From a virus, in the IMG/VR virus record IMGVR_UViG_3300021961_000284, positions 1 to 36,342 of that record: a stretch of DNA of 36,342 nt; one strand, written 5' to 3'. Positions 6,089 to 12,330 of the stretch are shown here, piece by piece. The number at the start of each line of letters is the position of its first letter. Position 1 is the first letter of the stretch. Made by a program: the position numbers and the translations under genes. Below the pieces are notes generated by a model, which was not told the DNA's origin, did not search any database, and saw only the letters and a list, made by a program, of their open reading frames with translations.

Positions 6089-7947
6089 CATTGCGGCCAT
6101 ACCAGCAAGAGGCACATGATGCGATTATCCAATGGATTAAGAAATGCACGTCGCATTGTTTGATCGAGGCAGCTACTGGCGCAGGCAAATCGCATATCAT
6201 AGCAGCCGTTGCCGATACGATCCACAAGATCAGCGGTGGCAAACATATACTTTGCCTTGCGCCAAGTCGCGAACTGGTGATCCAGAACCGCGAGAAATTC
6301 TCATTGACCGGCAATCCGTCTTCTGTTTTTAGCGCGTCAGTTGGCGAAAAATCACTTCGCCACCCAGTCGTCTTTGGAACGCCGATGACGGTCAAAAACA
6401 AGATCAGGCGTTTCGGATCAGAGTTCGCAGCGGTCATCGTAGATGAATGCCACGGGATCACGCCGACGATCCAAACAATTATATCATCAATCAACGAATG
6501 CAATTCAAATCTTCGAGTGATCGGATTATCCGCCACGCCCTATCGTCTTGGCGCTGGCTACATTTACGCGATTGATGAGGACGGAAACCCGGTTGATAGA
6601 AGTCAAACTCACGAGCCGTATTTTGCAGCGTGCGTCTATAAAATCCAAGCGCAGCAACTGATTGATGAAGGATATTTGACGCAGCCTGTGATTGGAGAGA
6701 TCGGCGCTGGTCATTATGAAACGCTGCATATGCAGGTTAACGCGCAAGGCAAATTCAACGCAGCCGATATAGACAAAGCCTATACCGGCCACGGGCGGCT
6801 TACGTCTGAAATCATTCAGGACATTGTAGCGCAATCAGAAAACCGCAAAGGCGTTATCATATTCGCGGCAACGATTGACCATGCGAAAGAATGTCTGGCA
6901 AGCCTGCCACTTGATAAATCTGCAATCATTACCGGCGACACGCCAAAAAACGAACGTGCGAAGATCATCGATGACTTCAAGGCCCAGAAGTTGAAATACC
7001 TTGTCAATGTGGCAGTGCTCACGACAGGATTTGACGCGCCGCACGTTGATGTTGTGGCGCTGTTGCGACCGACTGAAAGCGTCGGATTGATGCAGCAGAT
7101 CATCGGTCGCGGCTTGCGGATCGCACCAGATAAGAAAGACGTGCTTATATTGGATTATGCTGAAAACATTTTTAGGCATTGCCCAGAGCGCGATTTGTTT
7201 AGCCCGACAATATCAGCAAAACCGGTATCCGGTGGCAGTATCCTTGAATGCGAATGCCCATCATGTCATGTGATAAATAAGTTTGCCCCAGCATTAAATC
7301 CAAGTAATTTTAAGATTGATAAGCATGGATATTTTACAGACATAAATGGCTATGCAATCATAACCGAATGGGGGCCAATGCCTGCTCATCATGGCAGACG
7401 ATGCGGCGGCTTGGTCAGAATAAAAGGCAAGATGGAACGCTGCGAGTATCGCTGGACGTTCAAGAAATGCAAAGCATGTAAGGCCGAAAACGATATAACG
7501 GCTAGGCGATGCGTGTCCTGCAACGTTGAACTAATCGATCCAAACAAAAAGCTAAAATTGCACCAGCAAGAAACAGAGCAAAAAATTTACACTGAAAGAG
7601 TGCTGGATTGGACGGTCATGCCAACACTGAGCAAGAAAGGCGATCCAATGATGCGCATCAAAGTCAAAACCGATGGGCCGCGCATATTCTCGTTCTGGAT
7701 TTTCCAAGAGCCGAAATGGGCTAAAGCCAGACTTGAAACAGATATGTTTCGAGCATTGCAAGGAAACCAGCCGGACACTATAACTTATTCCAAGGACGCC
7801 AAGAGCGGTTTTTGGAAAGTGTTGAAATATAATGCAAATGCCAGCGGGAATTACGATTTACGGAGACCAGACGTTTCGCGGGCAATGCCCTACAGAGGCA
7901 GCGGAACAAGTAACATTTTTCAATTTCCTGCGAAGGCAGTATCCTGA
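6085..7947 (+). CDS. SF2 DEAD/DEAH-type helicase with Cys-rich C-terminal region
   Basis: 620 residues. Motif I ATGAGKS (30-36), motif II DECH (120-123), motif III SAT (149-151) and motif VI QQIIGRGLR (337-345) define a superfamily 2 helicase of the phage type related to UvrB/RecG-like cores. Residues 385-480 contain cysteine pairs at C389/C391/C394, C440, C453, C462/C465 and C476/C479, which suggest one or two zinc ribbons for DNA binding. The last 120 residues are a separate, unrecognised beta-rich tail. It overlaps the exonuclease by ATGA and the VRR-NUC gene by 116 bases in another frame. A role in replication, branch processing or recombination is likely, and the position suits a Rad25/RecG-like partner of the nucleases. 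Confidence 0.9.
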   Translation: MTLRPYQQEAHDAIIQWIKKCTSHCLIEAATGAGKSHIIAAVADTIHKISGGKHILCLAPSRELVIQNREKFSLTGNPSSVFSASVGEKSLRHPVVFGTPMTVKNKIRRFGSEFAAVIVDECHGITPTIQTIISSINECNSNLRVIGLSATPYRLGAGYIYAIDEDGNPVDRSQTHEPYFAACVYKIQAQQLIDEGYLTQPVIGEIGAGHYETLHMQVNAQGKFNAADIDKAYTGHGRLTSEIIQDIVAQSENRKGVIIFAATIDHAKECLASLPLDKSAIITGDTPKNERAKIIDDFKAQKLKYLVNVAVLTTGFDAPHVDVVALLRPTESVGLMQQIIGRGLRIAPDKKDVLILDYAENIFRHCPERDLFSPTISAKPVSGGSILECECPSCHVINKFAPALNPSNFKIDKHGYFTDINGYAIITEWGPMPAHHGRRCGGLVRIKGKMERCEYRWTFKKCKACKAENDITARRCVSCNVELIDPNKKLKLHQQETEQKIYTERVLDWTVMPTLSKKGDPMMRIKVKTDGPRIFSFWIFQEPKWAKARLETDMFRALQGNQPDTITYSKDAKSGFWKVLKYNANASGNYDLRRPDVSRAMPYRGSGTSNIFQFPAKAVS

Positions 7948-8248
7948 CACATATGGGATCATTGCGCTGCATCCACGAAATGAAGGTAAACGAACAAGAA
8001 AGCAAGTCATGTGGCAGAAGGCTGAAGGATTAGCAACTGGTGCCCCTGATATAATCATACCGGGGCGGAGGACGTTTTTATGCGAATTGAAACGCAGGGA
8101 TCATACGAAATCAAAAATAAGCAATCCACAAATTACATATCTTGAAACCGCGCAATCGTTGGGGGCATTTGTTTGCATTGCGCTAGGCTATGATGCAGCA
8201 TTGGAGGCATTTAATGAATGGTCAAGAAATGTATCGCTTGGCAGATGA
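7832..8248 (+). CDS. VRR-NUC domain nuclease
   Basis: 138 residues. The VRR-NUC (PD-(D/E)XK) signature is clear: TEAAEQ with E22, RNEGKR (49-54), EGLATGAPDIII with D73 (65-76) and FLCELKR with E85/K87 (82-88). Phage stand-alone VRR-NUC proteins act as structure-specific or Holliday-junction nucleases. The catalytic E22 lies in the stretch that overlaps the helicase gene, so the long 116-base overlap is probably real, and the start must be at 7832 or the second ATG at 7838. The ribosome site is weak, so coupling to helicase translation is likely. Together with the exonuclease and helicase it completes a recombination set. Confidence 0.85.
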   Translation: MQMPAGITIYGDQTFRGQCPTEAAEQVTFFNFLRRQYPDTYGIIALHPRNEGKRTRKQVMWQKAEGLATGAPDIIIPGRRTFLCELKRRDHTKSKISNPQITYLETAQSLGAFVCIALGYDAALEAFNEWSRNVSLGR

Positions 8249-8453
8249 GGTTATGGCAGGTAAGTTGGAAATGAATGATATGATAAAAGACGTGAAAACG
8301 ATATGTTCACTGCGCACTTTTATCATTGCCTGTGAAATTTTGGAATTTGAAACAAAAGAAAGGCGGAGGCATGAATTAGAAAAATTACCAAAACTGTTGC
8401 GGCCCCATGTCGAAAAATGGGTATGGGAAATCTGGAGAACAAGAAATGCTTAG
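8214..8453 (+). CDS. Small hypothetical protein
   Basis: 79 residues. The ATG at 8214 is chosen because GGAGG lies six bases upstream; an in-frame ATG at 8190 lacks a site. The protein is helix-rich and acidic-basic mixed, with many Glu/Lys/Arg and a C-terminal KWVWEIWRTRNA. No known motif was recognised. It overlaps the end of the VRR-NUC gene by 35 bases and the next gene by 8. It is an accessory gene of the rightward replication operon, in more AT-rich sequence than the upstream recombination genes. Confidence 0.7.
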   Translation: MNGQEMYRLADEVMAGKLEMNDMIKDVKTICSLRTFIIACEILEFETKERRRHELEKLPKLLRPHVEKWVWEIWRTRNA

Positions 8454-8691
8454 ACTTGGAATTGTGCTTTCCGTAGGCAATAAAAATGGTGGCACTTCTC
8501 AATTTATGGTTATTGAAGAACAGTGCGAGAGCATTGAAAAGTTTTTGACTAAAATATCAGATTGTGACTTTATAATCGTAAATGAAAAATATAGAAAGAA
8601 AGGCGAACGCAGTTTTGGCAGAGTACGCAAGTGCATATTGAATACGAACCGAATCGGCAGAGTGGCAGAATACGACGAAAGCGAGGACTGA
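8446..8691 (+). CDS. Small hypothetical protein
   Basis: 81 residues from the ATG at 8446, with GGAG nine bases upstream. The longer in-frame form from 8407 is less likely because it would sit inside the previous gene without a ribosome site. The sequence looks like a small alpha/beta protein (MLRLGIVLSVGNKNGG near the N terminus, DFIIVNEKYRKKG in the middle) with an acidic end, EYDESED. I do not recognise the family. It overlaps the upstream gene by 8 bases and is followed two bases later by a membrane micro-gene. Confidence 0.65.
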   Translation: MLRLGIVLSVGNKNGGTSQFMVIEEQCESIEKFLTKISDCDFIIVNEKYRKKGERSFGRVRKCILNTNRIGRVAEYDESED

Positions 8692-8692
8692 A

Positions 8693-8863
8693 ATGATGAT
8701 TATACATATATGCAACGTGTTTTCTCAAGTGATGATTATCATCGCATTTTTTGAATTGTTAAAAGACAACACATACAAAAAATGGACTGTAGTCACCAGC
8801 ATATTTTTATTCGCTGCGGTTTGTGCGGTGAATTTAGCTTTAGCATTAAAATCGTTTTTATAG
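8693..8863 (+). CDS. 56-aa protein with two predicted membrane helices
   Basis: Found by reading the 181-base gap between annotated-size genes: ATG at 8693, stop TAG at 8861-8863, 56 residues. Residues 2-20 (MIIHICNVFSQVMIIIAFF) and 32-54 (VVTSIFLFAAVCAVNLALAL) are hydrophobic, separated by a charged loop, LLKDNTYKK. It is therefore a small inner-membrane hairpin. GAGG lies five bases before the ATG, and the gene fills the gap between its neighbours almost exactly. The function is unknown; superinfection exclusion or membrane anchoring are only possibilities. Confidence 0.65.
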   Translation: MMIIHICNVFSQVMIIIAFFELLKDNTYKKWTVVTSIFLFAAVCAVNLALALKSFL

Positions 8864-8872
8864 GAAAAAAAC

Positions 8873-9139
8873 ATGGACCCGATTGAAACATTAAAAGAGG
8901 CAATAAATATACTTGCGGAGCGAGGCGAAGAATATGGCGAAACGCTATTTTGTTTTAATCGCATTTCAAGACTTGCATCAATAATGCTAGGACGTGAATT
9001 AACCGAATATGATATTGCAATAATCATGGTTGCAGTAAAAATGGGAAGATTGGAGGAAGGTAGGAACAAAAGAGACACATATATCGACGCAATAAACTAT
9101 CTGGCAATCGCAACAGAATTTGTAAACTTGGGAGAGTGA
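8873..9139 (+). CDS. DUF6378-like phage protein
   Basis: 88 residues. The pattern ILAERGEEYGETLFCFNRISRLASIML, then TEYDIAIIMVAVKMGRLEEG, then KRDTYIDAINYLAIATE, matches my memory of the DUF6378 family (typically R..YG...ENF.RIA...D.ALMM..LK.AR...D...D...Y.A...). It occurs in many phages near nucleotide or replication genes and has an all-alpha, MazG/NTP-pyrophosphohydrolase-like look. A role in nucleotide housekeeping is possible but not shown. The ribosome site is weak (AGGAAAAA). It is followed one base later by the DnaA-like gene. Confidence 0.65.
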   Translation: MDPIETLKEAINILAERGEEYGETLFCFNRISRLASIMLGRELTEYDIAIIMVAVKMGRLEEGRNKRDTYIDAINYLAIATEFVNLGE

Positions 9140-9140
9140 A

Positions 9141-9560
9141 ATGGACTTGATAATCAATAAAAACTTTGACTTCATTGCTCACTATAAAGCGGTCAAGAAA
9201 AGAATAGCTGATGCAGCGAAAGACCAACAAACGCTCAAAAGAGAACAGGAGCAATTAAAAAATGCTGAACTAAAAAGAAAGGAACAAGAACAATTAAATC
9301 GTATAAAAGAAATTGCTCAAAGCGTTAGACCCATTGCCATTGACGTTCTGCGCGAAATGGCATCAAAATATAATGTAACAATTGAAGATATCTGCGGAAA
9401 TAGACGCACAAAAGAATTGATAGACCCACGTTATGAATTCTGCTGGATTATGAATAAAAAACACAAATGGACACTGACGAAGATAGCTAAGTTTTTGGGA
9501 AAAGATCACACCACTATTTTACATGGAATAAATAAATTTTCTGAAAAAAATAATCTGTAA
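9141..9560 (+). CDS. DnaA domain IV-like DNA-binding protein
   Basis: 139 residues. Residues 15-60 are a Lys/Glu/Gln-rich coiled coil. Residues 62-139 match DnaA domain IV (Bac_DnaA_C), including the box-binding signature KDHTTILHGI (121-130; the bacterial form is DHSTVIHA) and the upstream TKIAKFLGK helix. There is no AAA+ ATPase domain, so this is a stand-alone DNA binder. It might mark the phage origin, or compete with host DnaA for DnaA boxes (inference). It is the last gene of the rightward operon, with a possible bidirectional hairpin terminator 10 bases downstream. Confidence 0.85.
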   Translation: MDLIINKNFDFIAHYKAVKKRIADAAKDQQTLKREQEQLKNAELKRKEQEQLNRIKEIAQSVRPIAIDVLREMASKYNVTIEDICGNRRTKELIDPRYEFCWIMNKKHKWTLTKIAKFLGKDHTTILHGINKFSEKNNL

Positions 9561-9570
9561 AAATAGATGA

Positions 9571-9591
9571 GTGCAGTGTTTATCGCTGCAC
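9571..9591. terminator. Weak bidirectional terminator candidate between convergent operons
   Basis: GTGCAG-9-base loop-CTGCAC is a 6-bp stem where the rightward replication operon meets the leftward lysis operon. On the minus strand it is followed by TCATCTATTTTTA and on the plus strand by CCTTCTTAA, so T-runs are imperfect. It overlaps the last codons of the leftward gene ending at 9580. Confidence 0.4.
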
Positions 9592-9924
9592 CCTTCTTAA
9601 TCCAAATCGCCAAGTGTGGTCTGCCATAAATCTGGCTGCACGATCAACGGCTTCCTCTGTTAGATCGGGCAACGCAATATGCAGCAATTCATGCAGTAAA
9701 ACTTCTTGCTGCAATTTATGACGCAATCTTGAATCAAGTTCTATTAATGGTTTGTCATAATGCGCCCAGCCGAGAACCTTATCGCGGCCCAGCTTTCGCT
9801 CAACAATTTTAATTCTTTTTGTTTTTGGCTTTTCTTCGTATGTATCCTGCACTTGTTGATTGCTCAAGTTGTTTTTCAAGCCAGATGATTGTTGCTGCAA
9901 GGTAGTATGCTGCTTTTGGGCCAT
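9580..9924 (-). CDS. HELLH small metallopeptidase-like protein
   Basis: Up to 114 residues from the ATG at 9924. The core (residues 40-114) has KIVERKLGRDKV, IELDSRL and VLLHELLHIALPDLTEEAVDRAARF. HELLH is a zinc-peptidase HExxH motif, as in small SprT/ImmA-like phage proteins. The first 38 residues are Gln/Asn/Thr-rich and lie in the other frame over the end of the 9809-9979 gene, so the true start may be further in; GTG at about 9852 is an alternative. The third zinc ligand is not identifiable, and the substrate and role are unknown. It is the last gene of the leftward operon. Confidence 0.65.
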   Translation of the reverse strand: MAQKQHTTLQQQSSGLKNNLSNQQVQDTYEEKPKTKRIKIVERKLGRDKVLGWAHYDKPLIELDSRLRHKLQQEVLLHELLHIALPDLTEEAVDRAARFMADHTWRFGLRRVQR

Positions 9925-9979
9925 GATTTTTTTCCGCTTTTTTCAGTATTTCAATCAAATCTTTTTCCTCAATCACCAT
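9809..9979 (-). CDS. 56-aa hypothetical protein
   Basis: 56 residues from the ATG at 9979, chosen because GGAGG lies exactly six bases upstream inside the end of the phosphoesterase gene, giving an 11-base overlap. It is amphipathic-helical: EEKDLIEILKKAEKNHG, then KAAYYLAATIIWLEKQLEQ, then a basic tail RRKAKNKKN. No family is recognised. It overlaps the possible N-terminal part of the HELLH gene by up to 116 bases in a different frame. The strong ribosome site makes this one the more secure of the two in the overlap. Confidence 0.6.
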   Translation of the reverse strand: MVIEEKDLIEILKKAEKNHGPKAAYYLAATIIWLEKQLEQSTSAGYIRRKAKNKKN

Positions 9980-10931
9980 ATCGATCCTCCAGATCAATCA
10001 TAGAAATATATGAGTGACCGACTATATGCCCTTCGCGTATGGATAACATCCATACACCATACGCCCAGCCGGTCATCGACTTTCCAGCATAGTATTTTAC
10101 TAGTCCGTTTGGCATAGCAGTTCCAAGGTTCAGGACTTCTATTGATTTTGCCGGTCCTATTTTAGGCACAGATATTTCGGCCTTACGATGGCTATGACCA
10201 AACACAATCGAAAACACTGCATCATTGCCAATCGTATTAACGGTTTTGCCGCCATACTCCCGCCCCATTAGATTATGTGGAACATGGACAAAGCCCACAC
10301 CATTGACGAATAGCCACTGTCCGTATGCGTAGGACTTCCAGCCATAGTTTTTGAACAATACGTCTCGACGGTCTGCGAATGATAACCCTTTGCTTTCTGG
10401 CTGATCGTTGTCCCATCGTTCAAGCCGCTCCTCATGGTTTCCATAAGTTATGTGGCAGGGAGGCCCATCCTTTAGCGTCTTGCGAAACAGGCTAAGTGCT
10501 TCTTCTGCGCTTTCCAGATCATCGACAAATGCGGGCTTGTCTGCGTAGCCAATGGTGCCAGGCTTCTCATGTTTTGATAGGCTATTCCAGTCGGCAAAGT
10601 CTCCGATCTGTACAACCAGATCAGGGTTTGTGTCGGCAATGTATCGAGCGAACCATTTGATTCGCGATTTATCTTGACCGGGGCAGTCGTGGTAATCGCC
10701 AATCGCGCAGATGGTGATAGTCTCTTTCTTGATTTTGAGACTGACCGGCTCCAGCGGTAGCTTGGGCTGGTTCGGTTTAACCCGGATGCCTTGCACCATC
10801 AGCCGCTCCATATGTTTGTTGATTGTGCCGGGGGATATACCCAATGCAGCGGCAGCAGCTCGTCGGCTACCATGAATCTCGATAGCTTCTTTAATCTGCT
10901 TCTGCCGGGCAGTCGGCTTGGCGGTAGTCAT
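9969..10931 (-). CDS. HTH-fused calcineurin-like metallophosphoesterase
   Basis: 320 residues from the ATG at 10931, which overlaps the upstream stop as TAATG (GTG at 10943 is an alternative). Residues 7-45 are a terminase-small-like or resolvase-like HTH (KQIKEAIEIHGSRRAAAAAL, GISPGTINKHM). Residues 70-300 are a metallophosphoesterase: GDYHD (78-82), GDFADW (110-115), YGNHEERL (163-170), HVPHN (216-220) and GHSHR (245-249) supply the di-metal ligands. The substrate cannot be read; relatives include nucleases and nucleotide phosphatases. The DNA-binding front end suggests a nucleic-acid substrate (inference). It sits after the spanin-like genes in the leftward operon. Confidence 0.85.
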   Translation of the reverse strand: MTTAKPTARQKQIKEAIEIHGSRRAAAAALGISPGTINKHMERLMVQGIRVKPNQPKLPLEPVSLKIKKETITICAIGDYHDCPGQDKSRIKWFARYIADTNPDLVVQIGDFADWNSLSKHEKPGTIGYADKPAFVDDLESAEEALSLFRKTLKDGPPCHITYGNHEERLERWDNDQPESKGLSFADRRDVLFKNYGWKSYAYGQWLFVNGVGFVHVPHNLMGREYGGKTVNTIGNDAVFSIVFGHSHRKAEISVPKIGPAKSIEVLNLGTAMPNGLVKYYAGKSMTGWAYGVWMLSIREGHIVGHSYISMIDLEDRYGD

Positions 10932-11149
10932 TACCGCTTGCACCAGCCAGTGCGCCGAGCGTTATTCACCTTAACCTCGACAATCGTCTGGTCAGTATCC
11001 TTTGACGACCAGCCAATCGGCTGCCAGACTTCGCAGACAGCACTGTTAGTCGCGACGATGCCCGTCATTTTCGCGCAGCCTGCTGGGATCACGGCTAACA
11101 CTATCGCCAGCGGCAATAGCATTTTGCGTACGATTGAGAACATCCGCAT
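10931..11149 (-). CDS. Rz1-like outer-membrane lipoprotein (o-spanin candidate)
   Basis: 72 residues from the ATG at 11149, with GAGG nine bases upstream. The N-terminal signal (MRMFSIVRKMLLPLAIVLAV) ends in a lipobox IPAGC, so C25 would be lipidated. The mature part is about 48 residues, with CEVWQPIGWSS and a terminal GWCKR. This resembles short phage lipoproteins of the form C..W.PI.WS..DT..T...V...N. About half of the gene is nested in another frame within the membrane-anchored gene 11046-11279, the classic Rz/Rz1 arrangement. The role would be fusing inner and outer membranes in the last step of lysis. It implies a Gram-negative host. Confidence 0.65.
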   Translation of the reverse strand: MRMFSIVRKMLLPLAIVLAVIPAGCAKMTGIVATNSAVCEVWQPIGWSSKDTDQTIVEVKVNNARRTGWCKR

Positions 11150-11279
11150 TGTTTTCAGCCTCAATTTTCTGTTTAGCGTCCCTGCGTCCACGACCATACA
11201 CCACTGCTATAGCTCCAAGAACGCCCAAAACGGCTCCGACCCAACGCATAATTGGGCTGACAAACCAGTTCATTAGCAT
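11046..11279 (-). CDS. Rz-like membrane protein (i-spanin candidate)
   Basis: 77 residues. Residues 8-28 are one transmembrane helix (PIMRWVGAVLGVLGAIAVVYG), followed by a charged periplasmic part, GRGRRDAKQKIEAENNADVL, and a disordered RDPSRLRENDGHRRD end. It has the short i-spanin shape known from phages of Alphaproteobacteria and overlaps the lipoprotein gene by about 100 bases in another frame. The start at 11279 has GGGG six bases upstream; a second ATG at 11273 overlaps the preceding micro-gene stop as TAATG. It would act with the 10931-11149 lipoprotein. Confidence 0.65.
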   Translation of the reverse strand: MLMNWFVSPIMRWVGAVLGVLGAIAVVYGRGRRDAKQKIEAENNADVLNRTQNAIAAGDSVSRDPSRLRENDGHRRD

Positions 11280-11368
11280 TTTTTACCCCAGATTAACAGC
11301 GCAATGACACACAGCGTCAATGCCATATTAACAACGTCACCGATTGAAAAAACAACTCCGGTATTCAT
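11273..11368 (-). CDS. 31-aa membrane peptide in the lysis cassette (holin/antiholin-like?)
   Basis: Not an obvious gene by size, but well supported. The ATG at 11368 shares its A with the endolysin stop (TGATG), GGAGG lies seven bases upstream, and the stop TAA shares a base with an ATG of the spanin gene. The peptide has 31 residues with one hydrophobic helix, VVNMALTLCVIALLIWG, and ends in KKC. It closes the 89-base gap between endolysin and spanin exactly. A pinholin or antiholin-like role is possible because of its place, but it has no family signature. Confidence 0.55.
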   Translation of the reverse strand: MNTGVVFSIGDVVNMALTLCVIALLIWGKKC

Positions 11369-12093
11369 CACGAAGCCTCCTCATCCAGACGCTGCTTGCG
11401 CCAGTGCCAGATGCCGATGCAGGCAAGTGTAGCAATGATCGCCATGAATACGGCAGGCATCCCCAGCGCCTCCACAGCCCCTGCCAACGCGCTATTGGCG
11501 TGCTGAATAACAGGGATTATCTCCTTGGCTGCGGCCACCATAGATGCCCCACCGGCCACCATAGCAGCGTTGGCTTCTTTGCTCTTGGCAATGGACTTGC
11601 TGGCAACTGGCTGGTCAGGCTGGACCCGGCTGCCGTCTGGATCGCCTCCTGTGAGGCTACGCCAAAGCTCACATTCAGCCCGGCGGCGACGAACAAGTCC
11701 AGCAAGCTGGCGACCACCGGCCTTTGACCATTTCATCAATTCGGCTGGAACGTCATCGTACCGCTTGGCATTTACCCGCTTTAGCAAAGTGGATTTTTGC
11801 AGCGCACCCAGACCGCAGTTGTAAGCAAAGCTAACCAAAACATCAAACTGGTTTTGAGTTAAATCAACCTTAACCATATCTTCGACACCGCGCTCAAATC
11901 GCCCGAGATCGGAGAGTAAAATTTCTGCCGCCTCATCCTTGGTGATCGTCATCTTTGGCTTGACAATAGGATTGCCAGCAGCAGATGTGTGGCCGTAACC
12001 TATAGTCAGGACACCGGCTGGGCAGACATAACTGGTCAGTCGCAACCCTTCATAAAGCTGGATTAGCTTGATGCCTTCGTTGGATGTTTTCAT
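11368..12093 (-). CDS. GH24 endolysin with C-terminal membrane helix
   Basis: 241 residues. Residues 1-145 are a T4/P22-type lysozyme: LYEG with E15, then C24 and T30, in the E-x8-(D/C)-x5-T catalytic layout; the aspartate is a cysteine, as in P1-type enzymes. IGYGHT (31-36) and FAYNCGLGAL follow. A linker (150-175) leads to an Ala-rich region and a transmembrane helix (AVFMAIIATLACIGIWHW, about 214-231) with a basic end. It cuts the peptidoglycan glycan strands at lysis. The C-terminal helix is unusual and could tether the enzyme or act as a holin-like part. It overlaps the upstream gene by ATGA and the 31-aa peptide by one base. Confidence 0.85.
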   Translation of the reverse strand: MKTSNEGIKLIQLYEGLRLTSYVCPAGVLTIGYGHTSAAGNPIVKPKMTITKDEAAEILLSDLGRFERGVEDMVKVDLTQNQFDVLVSFAYNCGLGALQKSTLLKRVNAKRYDDVPAELMKWSKAGGRQLAGLVRRRRAECELWRSLTGGDPDGSRVQPDQPVASKSIAKSKEANAAMVAGGASMVAAAKEIIPVIQHANSALAGAVEALGMPAVFMAIIATLACIGIWHWRKQRLDEEAS

Positions 12094-12323
12094 TTGTCTA
12101 CCTTGTCATCCAACTTGTCGAATATTTTCTGCACCATGCTTTCGATACGCTTCATAGTATCATGAAACTCAAACTTACTGACGTAAGATTTTGGAAGATC
12201 AACCTCAACCTGATGCAAATCTTCTTGTAGTTTTTTGACAGCACCCCACAATTCACGTGCAAACCAGCCAATGACCGAGAGCAATAATCCGACGACGACG
12301 TTAAATATGATCTGCGGGTCCAT
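12090..12323 (-). CDS. Small membrane/coiled-coil protein of the lysis cassette
   Basis: 77 residues from the ATG at 12323, with GGTGAG nearby; upstream in-frame ATGs at 12383 and 12347 lie inside the tail spike gene. Residues 4-22 are hydrophobic (IIFNVVVGLLLSVIGWFA) and the rest is a charged coiled coil (KKLQEDLHQVEV, TMKRIESMVQKIFDKLDDKVDK). It begins 8 bases after the tail spike stop and overlaps the endolysin start by ATGA. Proteins of this shape beside endolysins are often holin-like or membrane accessory proteins. One helix only, so the holin role is uncertain. Confidence 0.65.
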   Translation of the reverse strand: MDPQIIFNVVVGLLLSVIGWFARELWGAVKKLQEDLHQVEVDLPKSYVSKFEFHDTMKRIESMVQKIFDKLDDKVDK

Positions 12324-12330
12324 AATCCAC

